This document shows positions 1 through 8,300 of a DNA stretch of 40,748 nt, one piece after another. The notes under the pieces are model-generated. The model saw nothing but the letters and a program-made list of their open reading frames with translations, was not told the DNA's origin and did not search any database. The translations under genes and the position numbers were made by a program. The DNA comes from Candidatus Stackebrandtia excrementipullorum. Its GTDB lineage: Bacteria; Actinomycetota; Actinomycetes; Mycobacteriales; Micromonosporaceae. How positions within the stretch are numbered: the first letter of the stretch is position 1; each line of letters begins with the position of its first letter. The DNA is taken from NCBI GenBank assembly GCA_019113825.1, contig DXGR01000098.1, positions 1 to 40,748 of the forward strand, in the 5' to 3' direction.

Positions 1-172
1 GTGCCAGGGACACCGCCATCGGGACGGCGATGAGAAAGAAGATCGGACCGGCCAACCCGAGGGCCCACCACAGTGGGTAGAACAGCAGTAGCCAGGTCAG
101 GAGCGACCCGGGCCCCCGAAACAGGCGTGACTCGCTCGTGAGTGGATTCGTTCGCCCCCGGACGGACGACAT
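1..172 (-). CDS. N-terminus of a polytopic membrane protein, probably O-antigen ligase/polymerase type (partial)
   Basis: The reverse strand reads from an ATG at 172 without a stop to the window edge (57 codons). After a short basic leader it has a long hydrophobic stretch containing FYPLWWALGLAGPIFFLIAV, which is one or two membrane helices. The ATG overlaps the TGA of the upstream Wzz-type gene (TGATG), so the two are almost certainly translated together. Wzz-type co-polymerases are commonly followed by O-antigen ligase/Wzy-like proteins in actinobacterial exopolysaccharide loci, and the PLWW...P motif of the first helix fits my memory of that family. The assignment to a polymerase/ligase is inference from context, because only the first helices are visible. 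Confidence 0.6.
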   Translation of the reverse strand, partial: MSSVRGRTNPLTSESRLFRGPGSLLTWLLLFYPLWWALGLAGPIFFLIAVPMAVSLA

Positions 173-1890
173 CACCGCCATGACGTCTGCGGCCGCTCGG
201 TCTCGGGTTCGTCGACACGGGGCATGGTCTCGGTCGGAGTGTCATCCGCCGACGGCCGGCCCACAGGCGACTCTCGCCTCCGCGGACGCGGAGCCGGTCG
301 CGACGCCGCTTTTCGTGGAGGCGCCACCTGTGTGACCTCCACCGGGGCCGTCGGAATCGTGTTGCGGGGCAGCACCACGGCGCCCAGCAGCGGGGCGTCG
401 ATGCGTGCCAACGCCTCGACGGCGTCGGCGGTCTCGTCGATACGGTCACGGCCGCATTCGATCGCCAGCAGGACCGCGTCCGAGGTCGCCGCGAGCCGTT
501 GCGCGTCGGCCGATACGGCCATCGGAGCGGCATCGACGACGATGTAGGAGCAACGGCTTTGCAGCTGCTCGTACACACCGTCCACCACGTCCCTGGGCGG
601 GCCGCCCGCGGTGGCGGAGCCACCGGGACCAACCACGGTCAACGAGGGATGACGTGCAGCCCGCTGCACGGCCTTGTTCAGTCCGACGCGGTCGGCGAAC
701 ACATCGGACAGTCCTGGGACCGGGCGCGTTCCCAGCAGCGAGACGACGCTGATGGTGCCGCCACCGGGATGGGTCGCCACCGCGGCGGTGGACTCGCCCG
801 ACCGCGCCAGAGCCGCCGCGAGGTTGGCCGTCACGATGCTTGAGGCCGAGCCCGCCGCCACACCCGCGACCACGATGACTCGGGGAGGTCGCCCCAACGA
901 GACCACCACCTCGTTGCGCAGCTGCCGAAGACACGGCCCCCGGGGCCGAAGGCCCCGAACACGTCGTGAGCGCTGCTCTCGGTGTGCTCCGGAAGCGTGG
1001 CGAGAACCTCGATACGGCAACGCCGGACGATGTCCCCCGGATGCCATATCCGGACTCCGAACCGGGTACGCACGGCCACGACGCACCATGCGACGAGAAA
1101 CCCCACCAAAAGGCCGCCGGTCGTACTGACCAGCTGATGTGGTGATGCGGCGGCCGTCGGGGGTGGTGGCGTCGCTGGTCACCCTCCCCGATCCGACCGA
1201 ATCGGCAGCGGTGCGCAGTTGGCTGTGCCCGGTCGTCAGCTCCGTGATCTCGTTGTCGACGAGGTCCCTGTCGTTGCGTAGGGCCGCATATCGTGAAGAG
1301 CTCGAGTTCAGCATGTCCATCTGGTCGGACAGTCGATTCCTTTCCTGTCTCAGAGTTTCCAACTCTCCTTCGACGGCTTCGATCTGACCGGTGAGACGCG
1401 ACTGGGCGGACCCGGCGCGGTGATTCAGGTAAGCCGTGGCGAACGCCTCTGCGCCCGCCTGCGCCCGCTGTGGACCTTCGTCGGTGAAACCGATCGTGAG
1501 TATCGACGTGTTGGGCGGCACCGTCACCGACACCCGTCGCGCGAGTTCCGCAGGCGTCTCCGTCGGCTCGCCCAGCCACTCCGCGGCCATCGAGGCGACT
1601 TCGGTGGAGGTGACCAGCTGCGCCTCGGTGTCGAGATTGATCTCGGTCCGGCTTCGGCCCTGTGCCACCGCGACCTCCTCCGCACCGGTCGGCTGGACCA
1701 GGACCGCCGTCTGAGAGACGTACTGTTTGGGCGTCAGCGTGGCGTAGCCGACGCCGCCGACGAGACCGAGCACGGTGATGACCGTCAGCGTCCAGCGGTG
1801 TCGTCTGGCGATGTCGAGGTGATCGTGGAGCGTGCGTACGGAGGCAGGGGCAGGCAAGACCCGGGGCCTTTCGTGTCGTGAAGTTCTCAC
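172..1890 (-). CDS. Wzz/BY-kinase-like polysaccharide co-polymerase with apparent internal frameshifts
   Basis: About 572 aa from a GTG at 1890; a TTG further in at about 1862, preceded by GAAAGG, is an alternative start. Residues 33-52 form membrane helix 1, followed by a Wzz periplasmic domain (SQTAVLVQPT) and a coiled coil around EGELETLRQERNRLSDQMDM. The C-terminal third is a BY-kinase/ParA-like fold (VIVVAG...TANLAAAL, Walker B-like YIVVDAAP), but the P-loop lacks the GK(S/T) signature, so it is probably not an active kinase. The expected second helix (GGLLVGFLVAWCVVAV) lies in another frame between about 1159 and 941. Removing one G from the G5 run at 1159-1163 and adding one base to the C5G4 run at 937-945 restores it. 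Such proteins control chain length and export of exopolysaccharide. The gene is translationally coupled to the membrane protein downstream and divergent from a GH26 gene. Confidence 0.8.
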   Translation of the reverse strand: MRTSRHERPRVLPAPASVRTLHDHLDIARRHRWTLTVITVLGLVGGVGYATLTPKQYVSQTAVLVQPTGAEEVAVAQGRSRTEINLDTEAQLVTSTEVASMAAEWLGEPTETPAELARRVSVTVPPNTSILTIGFTDEGPQRAQAGAEAFATAYLNHRAGSAQSRLTGQIEAVEGELETLRQERNRLSDQMDMLNSSSSRYAALRNDRDLVDNEITELTTGHSQLRTAADSVGSGRVTSDATTPDGRRITTSAGQYDRRPFGGVSRRMVRRGRAYPVRSPDMASGGHRPALPYRGSRHASGAHREQRSRRVRGLRPRGPCLRQLRNEVVVSLGRPPRVIVVAGVAAGSASSIVTANLAAALARSGESTAAVATHPGGGTISVVSLLGTRPVPGLSDVFADRVGLNKAVQRAARHPSLTVVGPGGSATAGGPPRDVVDGVYEQLQSRCSYIVVDAAPMAVSADAQRLAATSDAVLLAIECGRDRIDETADAVEALARIDAPLLGAVVLPRNTIPTAPVEVTQVAPPRKAASRPAPRPRRRESPVGRPSADDTPTETMPRVDEPETERPQTSWR

Positions 1891-2047
1891 CGAAAAGAAC
1901 GACCCGTTAACCGTTAGGACACGGTTACACGTGGCCGGCCTACCGGGACAAGGTTCTTTCACCGCTGGCGTCGGCGTGTCGTCGCCGCCTTCGGGCGCGC
2001 TGATGGGGTAATGAAGTCGGCGACCACACCGACACCAGGAGGCGATC

Positions 2048-3804
2048 ATGGTTAAGGTACGGAGACGACGGATTCTGATCTGGGCGGTCGTGGTCATCGT
2101 CGGGATCGCCGGACTGACGGCCGGACACGCCATGGGCCTGTTCGGTTTCGGCCCCGTCGCCGGAGCCGAGGAGGGCGTGACGGGCCCCGACGGCGACACC
2201 TACACCATGAGCGCCCAACCCGAGGTCAACACGGGTGCGCACACCGAACTGCTCGTCGGTTCCACCGTTGATCAGGGGGTCCTGGTGACCTACATGCGTT
2301 TCACCGTCCCGTCAAAATGGCAAGCGGCGCCCGCCACCCTGCGCATGACACTGACCGAGCCGGCGGCGACACAGGGCCTTCTTGAGGTGACCCTCGTTGA
2401 TCCCATGTGGTCGGAAAGTGGTCTCGTGGCGGCGGAAGTGCCGCCCTCGGGAACGGTTCTCGACACCGTCGCCGTGTCACCGGACGACGAAGCCGTCGAA
2501 TTCGATGCGAGTGCCGCGATCGTGCCCGGCGAGGTCGTCGCCTTCGCCGTTTCGACCCCGGCCACCGACCGACTGTGGCGCATGAACTCCCGCGAGAGCG
2601 ACGGTGACGGTCCGATCCTGCAACTGAACCCGTCCGACCCGGACGCCCACGTGGCGCACGGTCCGGAAGCGGCTCCGGTGGGAGCCGAAAGGTGCGAGGT
2701 CGGCGAACTGTTGGTTCCCACCTGTGGCTCGCTGCTGGGAGTGGCACCCGGGGCGCACATGCCCGGCTCCAAAACCGAGGCGCTGTTGCGGTTCGAGGAA
2801 CTGACGGGGAAACGCCAACACGTCTATCACTCCTACCACCGCGGCGTGGGAAAACTCTTTCCCACACCGGACGAAACGGACGTGGCCTCCGACCCGGAGA
2901 ACGGGCGGATTCTGTTCATCAACTGGAAGCCGTCTCAGGCCAGTTGGGCCGACATCGCCGCCGGGGATCCCGAAACCGACGACTACCTGGACGAGCTGGC
3001 CGATCACATCGGCTCGACGTTCGGTCGGCCCATGTTCTTCACCGTCCACCACGAACCCGAGAACGACGTGCGTCCCGAGGACGGCTCGGGCTACACCGCC
3101 GACGACTATGCCGCCATGTACCGGTACGTGGTCGAGCGGCTCCGATCCGGCGGTGCCGACAATCTGGTCAGCGTCATGGTCTACATGGCCTATCTGAAGT
3201 GGACGGCTATGCCGTGGCACGAAGACCTGTACCCGGGCGACGATGTCGTGGACTGGGTCGGTTGGGACGCCTACGGCTACTCCGACCCCGGATACGGCCA
3301 CGGAGACTTCGCCGAGCTGGTGAATCGGGTGTCCGGCCTCGACCCGGACTGGCCGGGTTTCTACAACTGGGCCGCCACGTCGCTCCCGACAAACCGTTGA
3401 TGGTCGCCGAATGGGGAGTGTGGTATTCGCCGGACAACCCGCTGCACCAGGCGCAGGTGTACCGCGACGCAGTCTCTCAAATGGCGCATTTTCCCCGGCT
3501 GAAGGCGGTGGTCTACTTCGAATCCGAAGACGCCGAGGGCCGGGACTCACGTGTCCAGAACCGACCACAGGGACTGGACGCCTACCGGGCTTTTGCCGAC
3601 TCCCGACACTTCGCGGTGTCCTTGACCCCGTTATCTCGGTATTTGTTCGTCGGCATCGACCTCATCGTCGGAAGGCCCCGGGCCCGACCCGGGGCCAACC
3701 ACGGTCACGCGTCGTCATCGCGCGCGACCGTCCACGACGAGCCGGATCAACACCTCAGCAGGCCTGTCGTGGGCCGCTGTAGTGCGGGCCGCCCAAGCCG
3801 ATGA
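2048..3804 (+). pseudogene. Frameshifted GH26-family glycoside hydrolase (beta-mannanase-like) with DNRLRE/CBM-like N-terminal domain
   Basis: ATG at 2048. A signal anchor (residues about 8-28) is followed by a beta-sandwich domain resembling DNRLRE/CBM96 modules (DTYTMSAQPEVNTGAHTELL, RFTVPS) and a GH26-like catalytic domain. The acid/base is likely E336 in FTVHHEPE. Frame 1 ends with TGA at 3398-3400, before the nucleophile motif, which continues in another frame as KPLMVAEWGVW with Glu encoded at 3409-3411. Adding one C to the CCC run at 3385-3387 gives TSLPDKPLMVAEW without a break, so the split is a one-base loss. The second frame stays open to 3804, through a strong hairpin at 3674-3696 and into the convergent gene, so the true C-terminus may lie earlier. 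GH26 enzymes cut beta-mannans and related glycans; next to a Wzz gene it may trim the exported polymer. It could be a real pseudogene or a base-calling error. Confidence 0.75.
3674..3696. terminator. Perfect 9-bp hairpin between convergent genes
   Basis: GGCCCCGGG, loop CCCGA, CCCGGGGCC. It lies between the GH26 gene and the convergent M23-like gene (stop at 3755) and could end transcripts in both directions. There is no clear U-tract. Confidence 0.6.
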
Positions 3805-4441
3805 CCGTCAGGTCGTTCATCTCCGTACCGGGGCTGCGCGAAACGTAGCAGGAGTACCGGTGTTGATTGATCACCTCAAGGTGGAGGTGCACACCGGAGT
3901 CGCCGTTGACCTGGTAACAGGACGAATACCGGAACCGTCCCGTTTCACCCAGCGACGTCCACGGGCCCACTGTGGCGCCCACGACGATGTTCGCCGGTTT
4001 GTTGTCGACGTGCATGACATCGGCACGAGCCAGCACGTCGCCGGTGGAGGTGTCCACCGCCTCCAGACCGATGCGCCAGCCGCCGTCGGCGAGGTTTCCG
4101 GTGGCGCAGCCGGCCTGCACCGTTACAACGGTGACTCGCACGGCGTTGCCTGCCGACGTGGTGGAACCGAACGGGGACACGACGGTGGCACCGGGGCTGC
4201 GGTAGATGTCGACCGACCAGTCGTTGAGGTACCCCCAGTTGGAGAACACACGATGGTGGGTGGCCGGCGGGGAATAGCCGAAGCGGTCCCACGTGGAGGC
4301 GCCGACGATCGGGGAGTACACGTTGACCGTGTGGCCGGATGCGTGCGCGGCGGCGCTGCCGGGAATCAGCAGCACCAGCGCCGCGACCAGACTCGCCACG
4401 ACGGCACCGGTGACCAGACGGATGTTTCTTTGTAGGTTCAT
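3755..4441 (-). CDS. Secreted M23/LytM-like protein with an altered first zinc ligand
   Basis: 228 aa, ATG at 4441 preceded by GAGG. Residues 1-32 form a Sec signal peptide (basic start, hydrophobic core, AAA-HA). The mature part has the order of an M23 peptidase: a D-x-x-x-D segment (D74, D78, in NDWSVDIYRSPGATVVSPFG), a His near H144 where M23 has its YAH, then SGVHLHLEV (H185, H187). In classical M23 enzymes the first ligand is His in HxGxD; here the aligned residue is D74. The protein may bind metal differently or be a non-catalytic LytM-fold protein. Four Cys residues (112, 175, 198, 228) suggest disulfides. It is on the opposite strand to the GH26 gene and about 100 bp downstream of the importer lipoprotein gene, but probably has its own promoter. 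The family call is by motif reading only. Confidence 0.65.
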   Translation of the reverse strand: MNLQRNIRLVTGAVVASLVAALVLLIPGSAAAHASGHTVNVYSPIVGASTWDRFGYSPPATHHRVFSNWGYLNDWSVDIYRSPGATVVSPFGSTTSAGNAVRVTVVTVQAGCATGNLADGGWRIGLEAVDTSTGDVLARADVMHVDNKPANIVVGATVGPWTSLGETGRFRYSSCYQVNGDSGVHLHLEVINQHRYSCYVSRSPGTEMNDLTVIGLGGPHYSGPRQAC

Positions 4442-4544
4442 GAGGTTTCCTCAAAGGGGCATAGGTTTGTCCGGGCGATGAGGGCATGGTGCCGCCCGGC
4501 GTGTTGACAGTAGTGCGCCGGTGGGTAATGCGCCAGTGCACGGC

Positions 4545-5513
4545 TCAACGCCGTTGCGCGAGAAACTCCGCGAACCGTTCGAGTCCGTCCACATTGCGGG
4601 GCCCGCTGATGCCCTCGTTGTAATCCAGCACGAAGAAGGCCTCGTCGACCACTGCGGGCAGGTTCGCGGTGGCAGGGAAACTCGTGAGGAAATCGATCTT
4701 GTCCTGAGCCGAGCGGTCGCCGTAGTCGAGAATGACGATCACCTCGGGCTCGGCTTCGACCACACTCTCCCAACCGACCTGCGTCCACCGTTGTGTCAGG
4801 TCGGCGAAAATGTTGCGACCCCCCGCCAGATCGATGATGTCGTTGGGAGGCACCTGATTGCCGGCGGTAAAGGCCTGATCGACACCAGAGTCGTACAGAA
4901 AAACCGACACCTCCGACTCCGTGGGTACGGTCGCCGTCACCGCATCGACCCGGTCCTTGAGGTCGTCGACGACGGCCGCGGCCCTGTCCTCGACGTCGAA
5001 GATCGCGCCCAACCGTTCCAGATCCGTGTACAGGCCCTCCAAGGGGGCCACAACCTCAGGGAACCCGGGATAGTTGTAGCAGGACTCGGTGTGCATGAAG
5101 CTCATGATGCCGAGCCGGTCGAGCAGCTCGGGGGTGATACCGCGTTGCTCCGAGAATCCGGAGTTCCATCCCGCCACGACCAGATCGGCCCCGGCGTCGA
5201 CCACGAGTTCACGGTTGAGTAGATCGTCACCGAGAAACTCGACGGCCGCGTAATCGTCGGCCCACGGTGACTCCGAGACCGGCGGGTTTGCCGGTGGCAT
5301 CACGTATCCGTGAACGTGGTCGGTGAGCCCCAAGACGAAAAGCTTGTCGGCGCTGCCTCCCTCATAGGCGACGGCCCGCTGCGGCACCCGATATTCGACG
5401 TCCTCGCCACAGCGCTGCACGACCACGGTGTCGGCGGGGCCCTCGTCGATTGTCGCGCCACATCCGGTGGCGAAAAACAGGACAGCACAGGTGGCGGTAA
5501 CGGTACGTTTCAC
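4545..5513 (-). CDS. Periplasmic-binding-type lipoprotein of a FecBCD-class metal/metallophore ABC importer
   Basis: 322 aa from a GTG at 5513 whose GTGA overlaps the stop of the ATPase gene. N-terminal lipoprotein signal with lipobox FATGC, then the bilobal fold of the iron-siderophore/cobalamin binding protein class (VPQRAVAYEGGSADKLFVLGLTD-type opening, VVDAGADLVVAGWNSGF, NDIIDLAGGRNIFAD, WESVVEAEPEVIVILDYG). It should capture the ligand outside the membrane and hand it to the permease. The MHTESCYNYP segment may be near the ligand site. The ligand cannot be read from sequence: Fe-siderophore, haem, cobalamin and Zn-metallophore are all possible. No cobalamin riboswitch is visible upstream of the operon, and a Zur-like box is. 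Confidence 0.88.
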   Translation of the reverse strand: MKRTVTATCAVLFFATGCGATIDEGPADTVVVQRCGEDVEYRVPQRAVAYEGGSADKLFVLGLTDHVHGYVMPPANPPVSESPWADDYAAVEFLGDDLLNRELVVDAGADLVVAGWNSGFSEQRGITPELLDRLGIMSFMHTESCYNYPGFPEVVAPLEGLYTDLERLGAIFDVEDRAAAVVDDLKDRVDAVTATVPTESEVSVFLYDSGVDQAFTAGNQVPPNDIIDLAGGRNIFADLTQRWTQVGWESVVEAEPEVIVILDYGDRSAQDKIDFLTSFPATANLPAVVDEAFFVLDYNEGISGPRNVDGLERFAEFLAQRR

Positions 5514-6283
5514 GATTCCTCACTCAAGTCGAAAAGTATTTGGGGAACGTCGGTGACGGGATGCCGCACGATCGTGGCCTCGACCTCGAAAACGTCCCGC
5601 AGCAGAGACGTCGTGAGGACACGCGACGGTGTTCCCGCCGCCACGAGAAGGCCGTCGCTCATGACCGCGACCGTGTCGCACACCGCTGCGGCGAGATTGA
5701 GATCGTGCAGGACCACGAGCACGCTGAGACCGGTGCGGCGCAATAGCCGCAGGAGGGCGAGCCGATGGTGAAGATCCAGATGATTGGTGGGCTCGTCCAG
5801 CACCAGGACACGTGGCGTCTGGGCCAGGGCCCGCGCGATGAGGACACGTTGACGTTCACCGCCGGACAGGCTCAAAATTCCGCGGTCGGCCAGGTGCAGG
5901 ACATCCATGTGTCTCATGGAGTCGACGCAGATGCGGCGATCCCGTGCGGTCATGGGACGACCTCGACCACGATGCGGTGTGCGTCCCATCGCGACGGCTT
6001 CGGCCACGGTGAAGTCGAGGTCGGTGACCGGGTCCTGAGGTAGTGCCGCCACCCGACGCGCACTGTCGCGGTACGTCAACGTGGTGATGTCGATGCCGTC
6101 GACGTGAACCGCGCCGCCGGTCGGTTGCAGCGACCGATACACGCACCGCAACGCGGTCGACTTACCGGATCCGTTCGGGCCGACAAGTCCCACGATGTTG
6201 CCGGGCTCCAGCGTGAGCGACAACCGTCGAAGCGGTTGCGAGCCGCCGATCTCGACGCTCAGATCCTTGATCTCCAGACCCAC
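5510..6283 (-). CDS. ABC transporter ATPase, FecE/BtuD class
   Basis: 257 aa. GTG start at 6283 shares its first base with the permease's TAG stop, and its own stop overlaps the GTG of the binding protein, so all three subunits are translationally coupled. Walker A GPNGSGKST at residues 35-43, Q-loop AALPQD, signature LSLSGGERQRV, Walker B VLVLDEPTNHLD and H-switch VVLHDLN are all intact, so it should hydrolyse ATP to drive import. Length is normal for the family (about 255-275 aa). Substrate is set by its partners. Confidence 0.95.
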   Translation of the reverse strand: MGLEIKDLSVEIGGSQPLRRLSLTLEPGNIVGLVGPNGSGKSTALRCVYRSLQPTGGAVHVDGIDITTLTYRDSARRVAALPQDPVTDLDFTVAEAVAMGRTPHRGRGRPMTARDRRICVDSMRHMDVLHLADRGILSLSGGERQRVLIARALAQTPRVLVLDEPTNHLDLHHRLALLRLLRRTGLSVLVVLHDLNLAAAVCDTVAVMSDGLLVAAGTPSRVLTTSLLRDVFEVEATIVRHPVTDVPQILFDLSEES

Positions 6284-7341
6284 TATCGGCTCCCGAACAG
6301 ATAGCCACGGCGACGTAGCAGGAGCAGAAAAACGGGAACTCCCACGAGGGCCGTGATGGCGCCCAGCGGAAGTTCTCTGGGAGCGACCACGGTACGAGCG
6401 GCAACGTCGACCCAGACCATGAACAGTGCCCCCGCCAACGGTGCCACCGTCAACACACGCGCGTGTGAGGCGCCCACAAGGATGCGGACGACATGCGGCA
6501 TGACGAGGCCCACAAACCCGATGGCTCCGCTGACGGCGACCATCGCTCCGGTGGTCACGGCGACCACGGCGAACAGGAGGCCACGTAGCCGCCTACCGTT
6601 GACGCCCAACGCCGCCGACGTGTCGTCGCCCAGCGAGATCACGTCGAGGCCGCGACTGTTGAGACCACAGACGACCACCCCGAAGACAACCGTGGCCGCA
6701 ACGAGGGGGACCTCGTCCCAGGTCGCGCCTCCGAAACCGCCCATGAGCCAAAACAGGACGGTACCGGTGGCTTCGCCGTGTGGGGCGAAGTAGACGATGA
6801 CGCTCATCAGCGCTTGAAACCCGAACGCCATGGCAACTCCTGTAAGGACGAGTCTCAGCGAGGTCACCCCGGCCGCCGACGTCGCCGCAAGGTAGACCAA
6901 CGCGGAAGCCACCAGGGCGCCGACGAAGGCCCCCACCGAGGTGGCGTAAACACCCAGCGCCAGGCCCCCGGCGACGGACACCGTGACCGCACCGACGGAG
7001 GCCCCGGAGGCGACACCGAGGACGAACGGGTCTGCGAGCGCGTTTCTCACCATGGCCTGGATCGCGACGCCGACGGTGGACAGTCCCGCCCCCACGATCG
7101 CCGCCAGCAGTACACGCGGTGTTCTGACCTGCCAGACGATCTGGTAACTCGTGAGATCCTCGGCCGAAACCGTTCCTGCGGTGAGGGCGGTGTGGAGATG
7201 GTCGACGGTCGTGGGTAGGGAGACGAGCGAGCCGCCCAGTGCGATCGCCGTCGGAATGGAAATCAACAGGAGAAGGCCCGACACGGTGCCGATGATCGCG
7301 GTCGAACGTGTGCGTTGTGTCTGAGCAATGTGAGCACCCAT
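6283..7341 (-). CDS. FecCD-family ABC permease
   Basis: 352 aa from ATG at 7341, with GAGG four bases upstream. It is a ten-helix type hydrophobic protein with FecCD hallmarks: TPRVLLAAIVGAGLSTVGVAIQAMVRNALADPFVLGVASGASVGA near the N-terminal third and GAIGFVGLVMPHVVRILVGASHARVLTVAPLAGALFMVWVD in the C-terminal third. It forms the membrane channel of the importer. It is the first gene of the operon permease-ATPase-binding protein and sits directly behind the promoter and Zur-like box at 7360-7402. Confidence 0.95.
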   Translation of the reverse strand: MGAHIAQTQRTRSTAIIGTVSGLLLLISIPTAIALGGSLVSLPTTVDHLHTALTAGTVSAEDLTSYQIVWQVRTPRVLLAAIVGAGLSTVGVAIQAMVRNALADPFVLGVASGASVGAVTVSVAGGLALGVYATSVGAFVGALVASALVYLAATSAAGVTSLRLVLTGVAMAFGFQALMSVIVYFAPHGEATGTVLFWLMGGFGGATWDEVPLVAATVVFGVVVCGLNSRGLDVISLGDDTSAALGVNGRRLRGLLFAVVAVTTGAMVAVSGAIGFVGLVMPHVVRILVGASHARVLTVAPLAGALFMVWVDVAARTVVAPRELPLGAITALVGVPVFLLLLRRRGYLFGSR

Positions 7342-7359
7342 GGAACCTCGTTTTGGGAA

Positions 7360-7374
7360 TGAAAACCATTGCCA
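7360..7374. promoter_or_regulatory. Candidate Zur-type operator upstream of the metal importer
   Basis: TGAAAACCATTGCCA matches the remembered actinobacterial Zur consensus TGAAAATGATTTTCA at 11 of 15 positions. It is 18 bases upstream of the permease start and touches the -10 element, so a bound repressor would block transcription start. The right half is degenerate, hence moderate confidence; a different metal regulator is possible. Confidence 0.4.
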
Positions 7375-7402
7375 TTAAACGGAGGTGTGGAAGCTCGGGC
7401 AA
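7374..7402 (-). promoter_or_regulatory. Promoter of the importer operon
   Basis: On the reverse strand TTGCCC (7402-7397), a 17-base spacer and TTTAAT (7379-7374) form a housekeeping-type promoter directly upstream of the candidate operator and the permease gene. Confidence 0.5.
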
Positions 7403-7737
7403 GTGAATGAGACGACCGTCACCCGAATGCCCACCCGTGTCCGCGGTCCGCGTCCCGCGGTTCGGAGTGGGAAGACTCCGTTGTGTCCGCGACCCCGTGC
7501 GGTCGTAGATATGTTGCACGGCAGTGCATCCGAGGCTTGCGCGGTGGTGAAACGCTTGTGATGCGCGCGGTCCGATCGCGCCCGAGTGGTGGTTCGTTCG
7601 CCGCGTAAGGCTCGTGTGTGCGGCGACTCTCGGGGCGCCGTAGCGCGGTCTCAAGCCGCGGGGCCGGTCGTGACCGTCGCATCACCTTAAGTCGAACTGA
7701 AATGCGTTTGACCGGGTCTTCGAGGTCATGAAAAAGT

Positions 7738-7765
7738 GGACACCACTCTTAAGGGTGGTATGTCC
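7738..7765. repeat. Imperfect inverted repeat around TTAA
   Basis: GGACACCACTC, TTAA, GGGTGGTATGTCC: arms pair apart from a bulge and one mismatch. It begins 12 bases upstream of a second, perfect hairpin. It could be an operator or part of a structured RNA; nothing adjacent decides. Confidence 0.45.
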
Positions 7766-7776
7766 CCCGGATTTGG

Positions 7777-7802
7777 GGTGGGGCGTGGATCGACGCCCCA
7801 CC
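7777..7802. repeat. Perfect 9-bp inverted repeat
   Basis: GGTGGGGCG, loop TGGATCGA, CGCCCCACC. With the preceding repeat it makes two consecutive potential stem-loops in a gene-poor stretch. No U-tract on either side. Confidence 0.5.
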
Positions 7803-8300
7803 AGGCCGGTTTCTTTGCCGACCATGGGGCGTCGATCGTTGCGTCCCCGGCCCCGTGTCGTCGCGGCGTGCGCCGCCCACCGCGCGGGAATCGGCGTTTC
7901 CAGCGGGTACTCGCCAATGTGGCCCGTTTCGTGCCGTGAAGGTTTGAAACTGCGGTGGCTCGTCGGTGACCGCGCATGTGTGCAGGCTGGGCCGGTTGAC
8001 GCGGACGGCCCCCTCGGCGATGTGCCGCGACGCGTCTGCGAGCGTCGCCATCCCGGGTGAGACCGGCCCATTGGTCGTTTCGTTTGAGCTGGCGTGTCCT
8101 CGTCGTGGGGGCTCCGGTCTGATGTGTCCCCGGTGCGGCGAGTCCGGTTCGGGTCGGTATGCGTGTGTGCCGGCGCGAACGCGGTGCCGGGCACGTGCGG
8201 CGCCCACCCGCTGCCGGGTCCCCGTGGCGGGCGGGTCGGCGCCGTCACCGGTAAGGTCGGCGCCGACCGTCGTCCGGCGGCCGGGTCGTGTTCGCCTCGA

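Larger units (their letters stand above)
7403..8300. other. About 0.9 kb with no supported gene
   Basis: Open frames exist on both strands (for example a 215-codon reverse frame at 7682-8329), but they are composed mainly of Arg, Pro, Thr, Gly and Ala, have no recognisable domain and no good ribosome site. No tRNA, rRNA, tmRNA or RNase P pattern is visible. The notable content is the pair of inverted repeats at 7738-7765 and 7777-7802. Confidence 0.5.

Noticed and set aside
8070-8170. CPRRGG...CPRCGESG zinc-ribbon-like text in a forward frame
   Set aside because: A single pair of Cys motifs in an otherwise random frame without start signals; chance reading is more likely.
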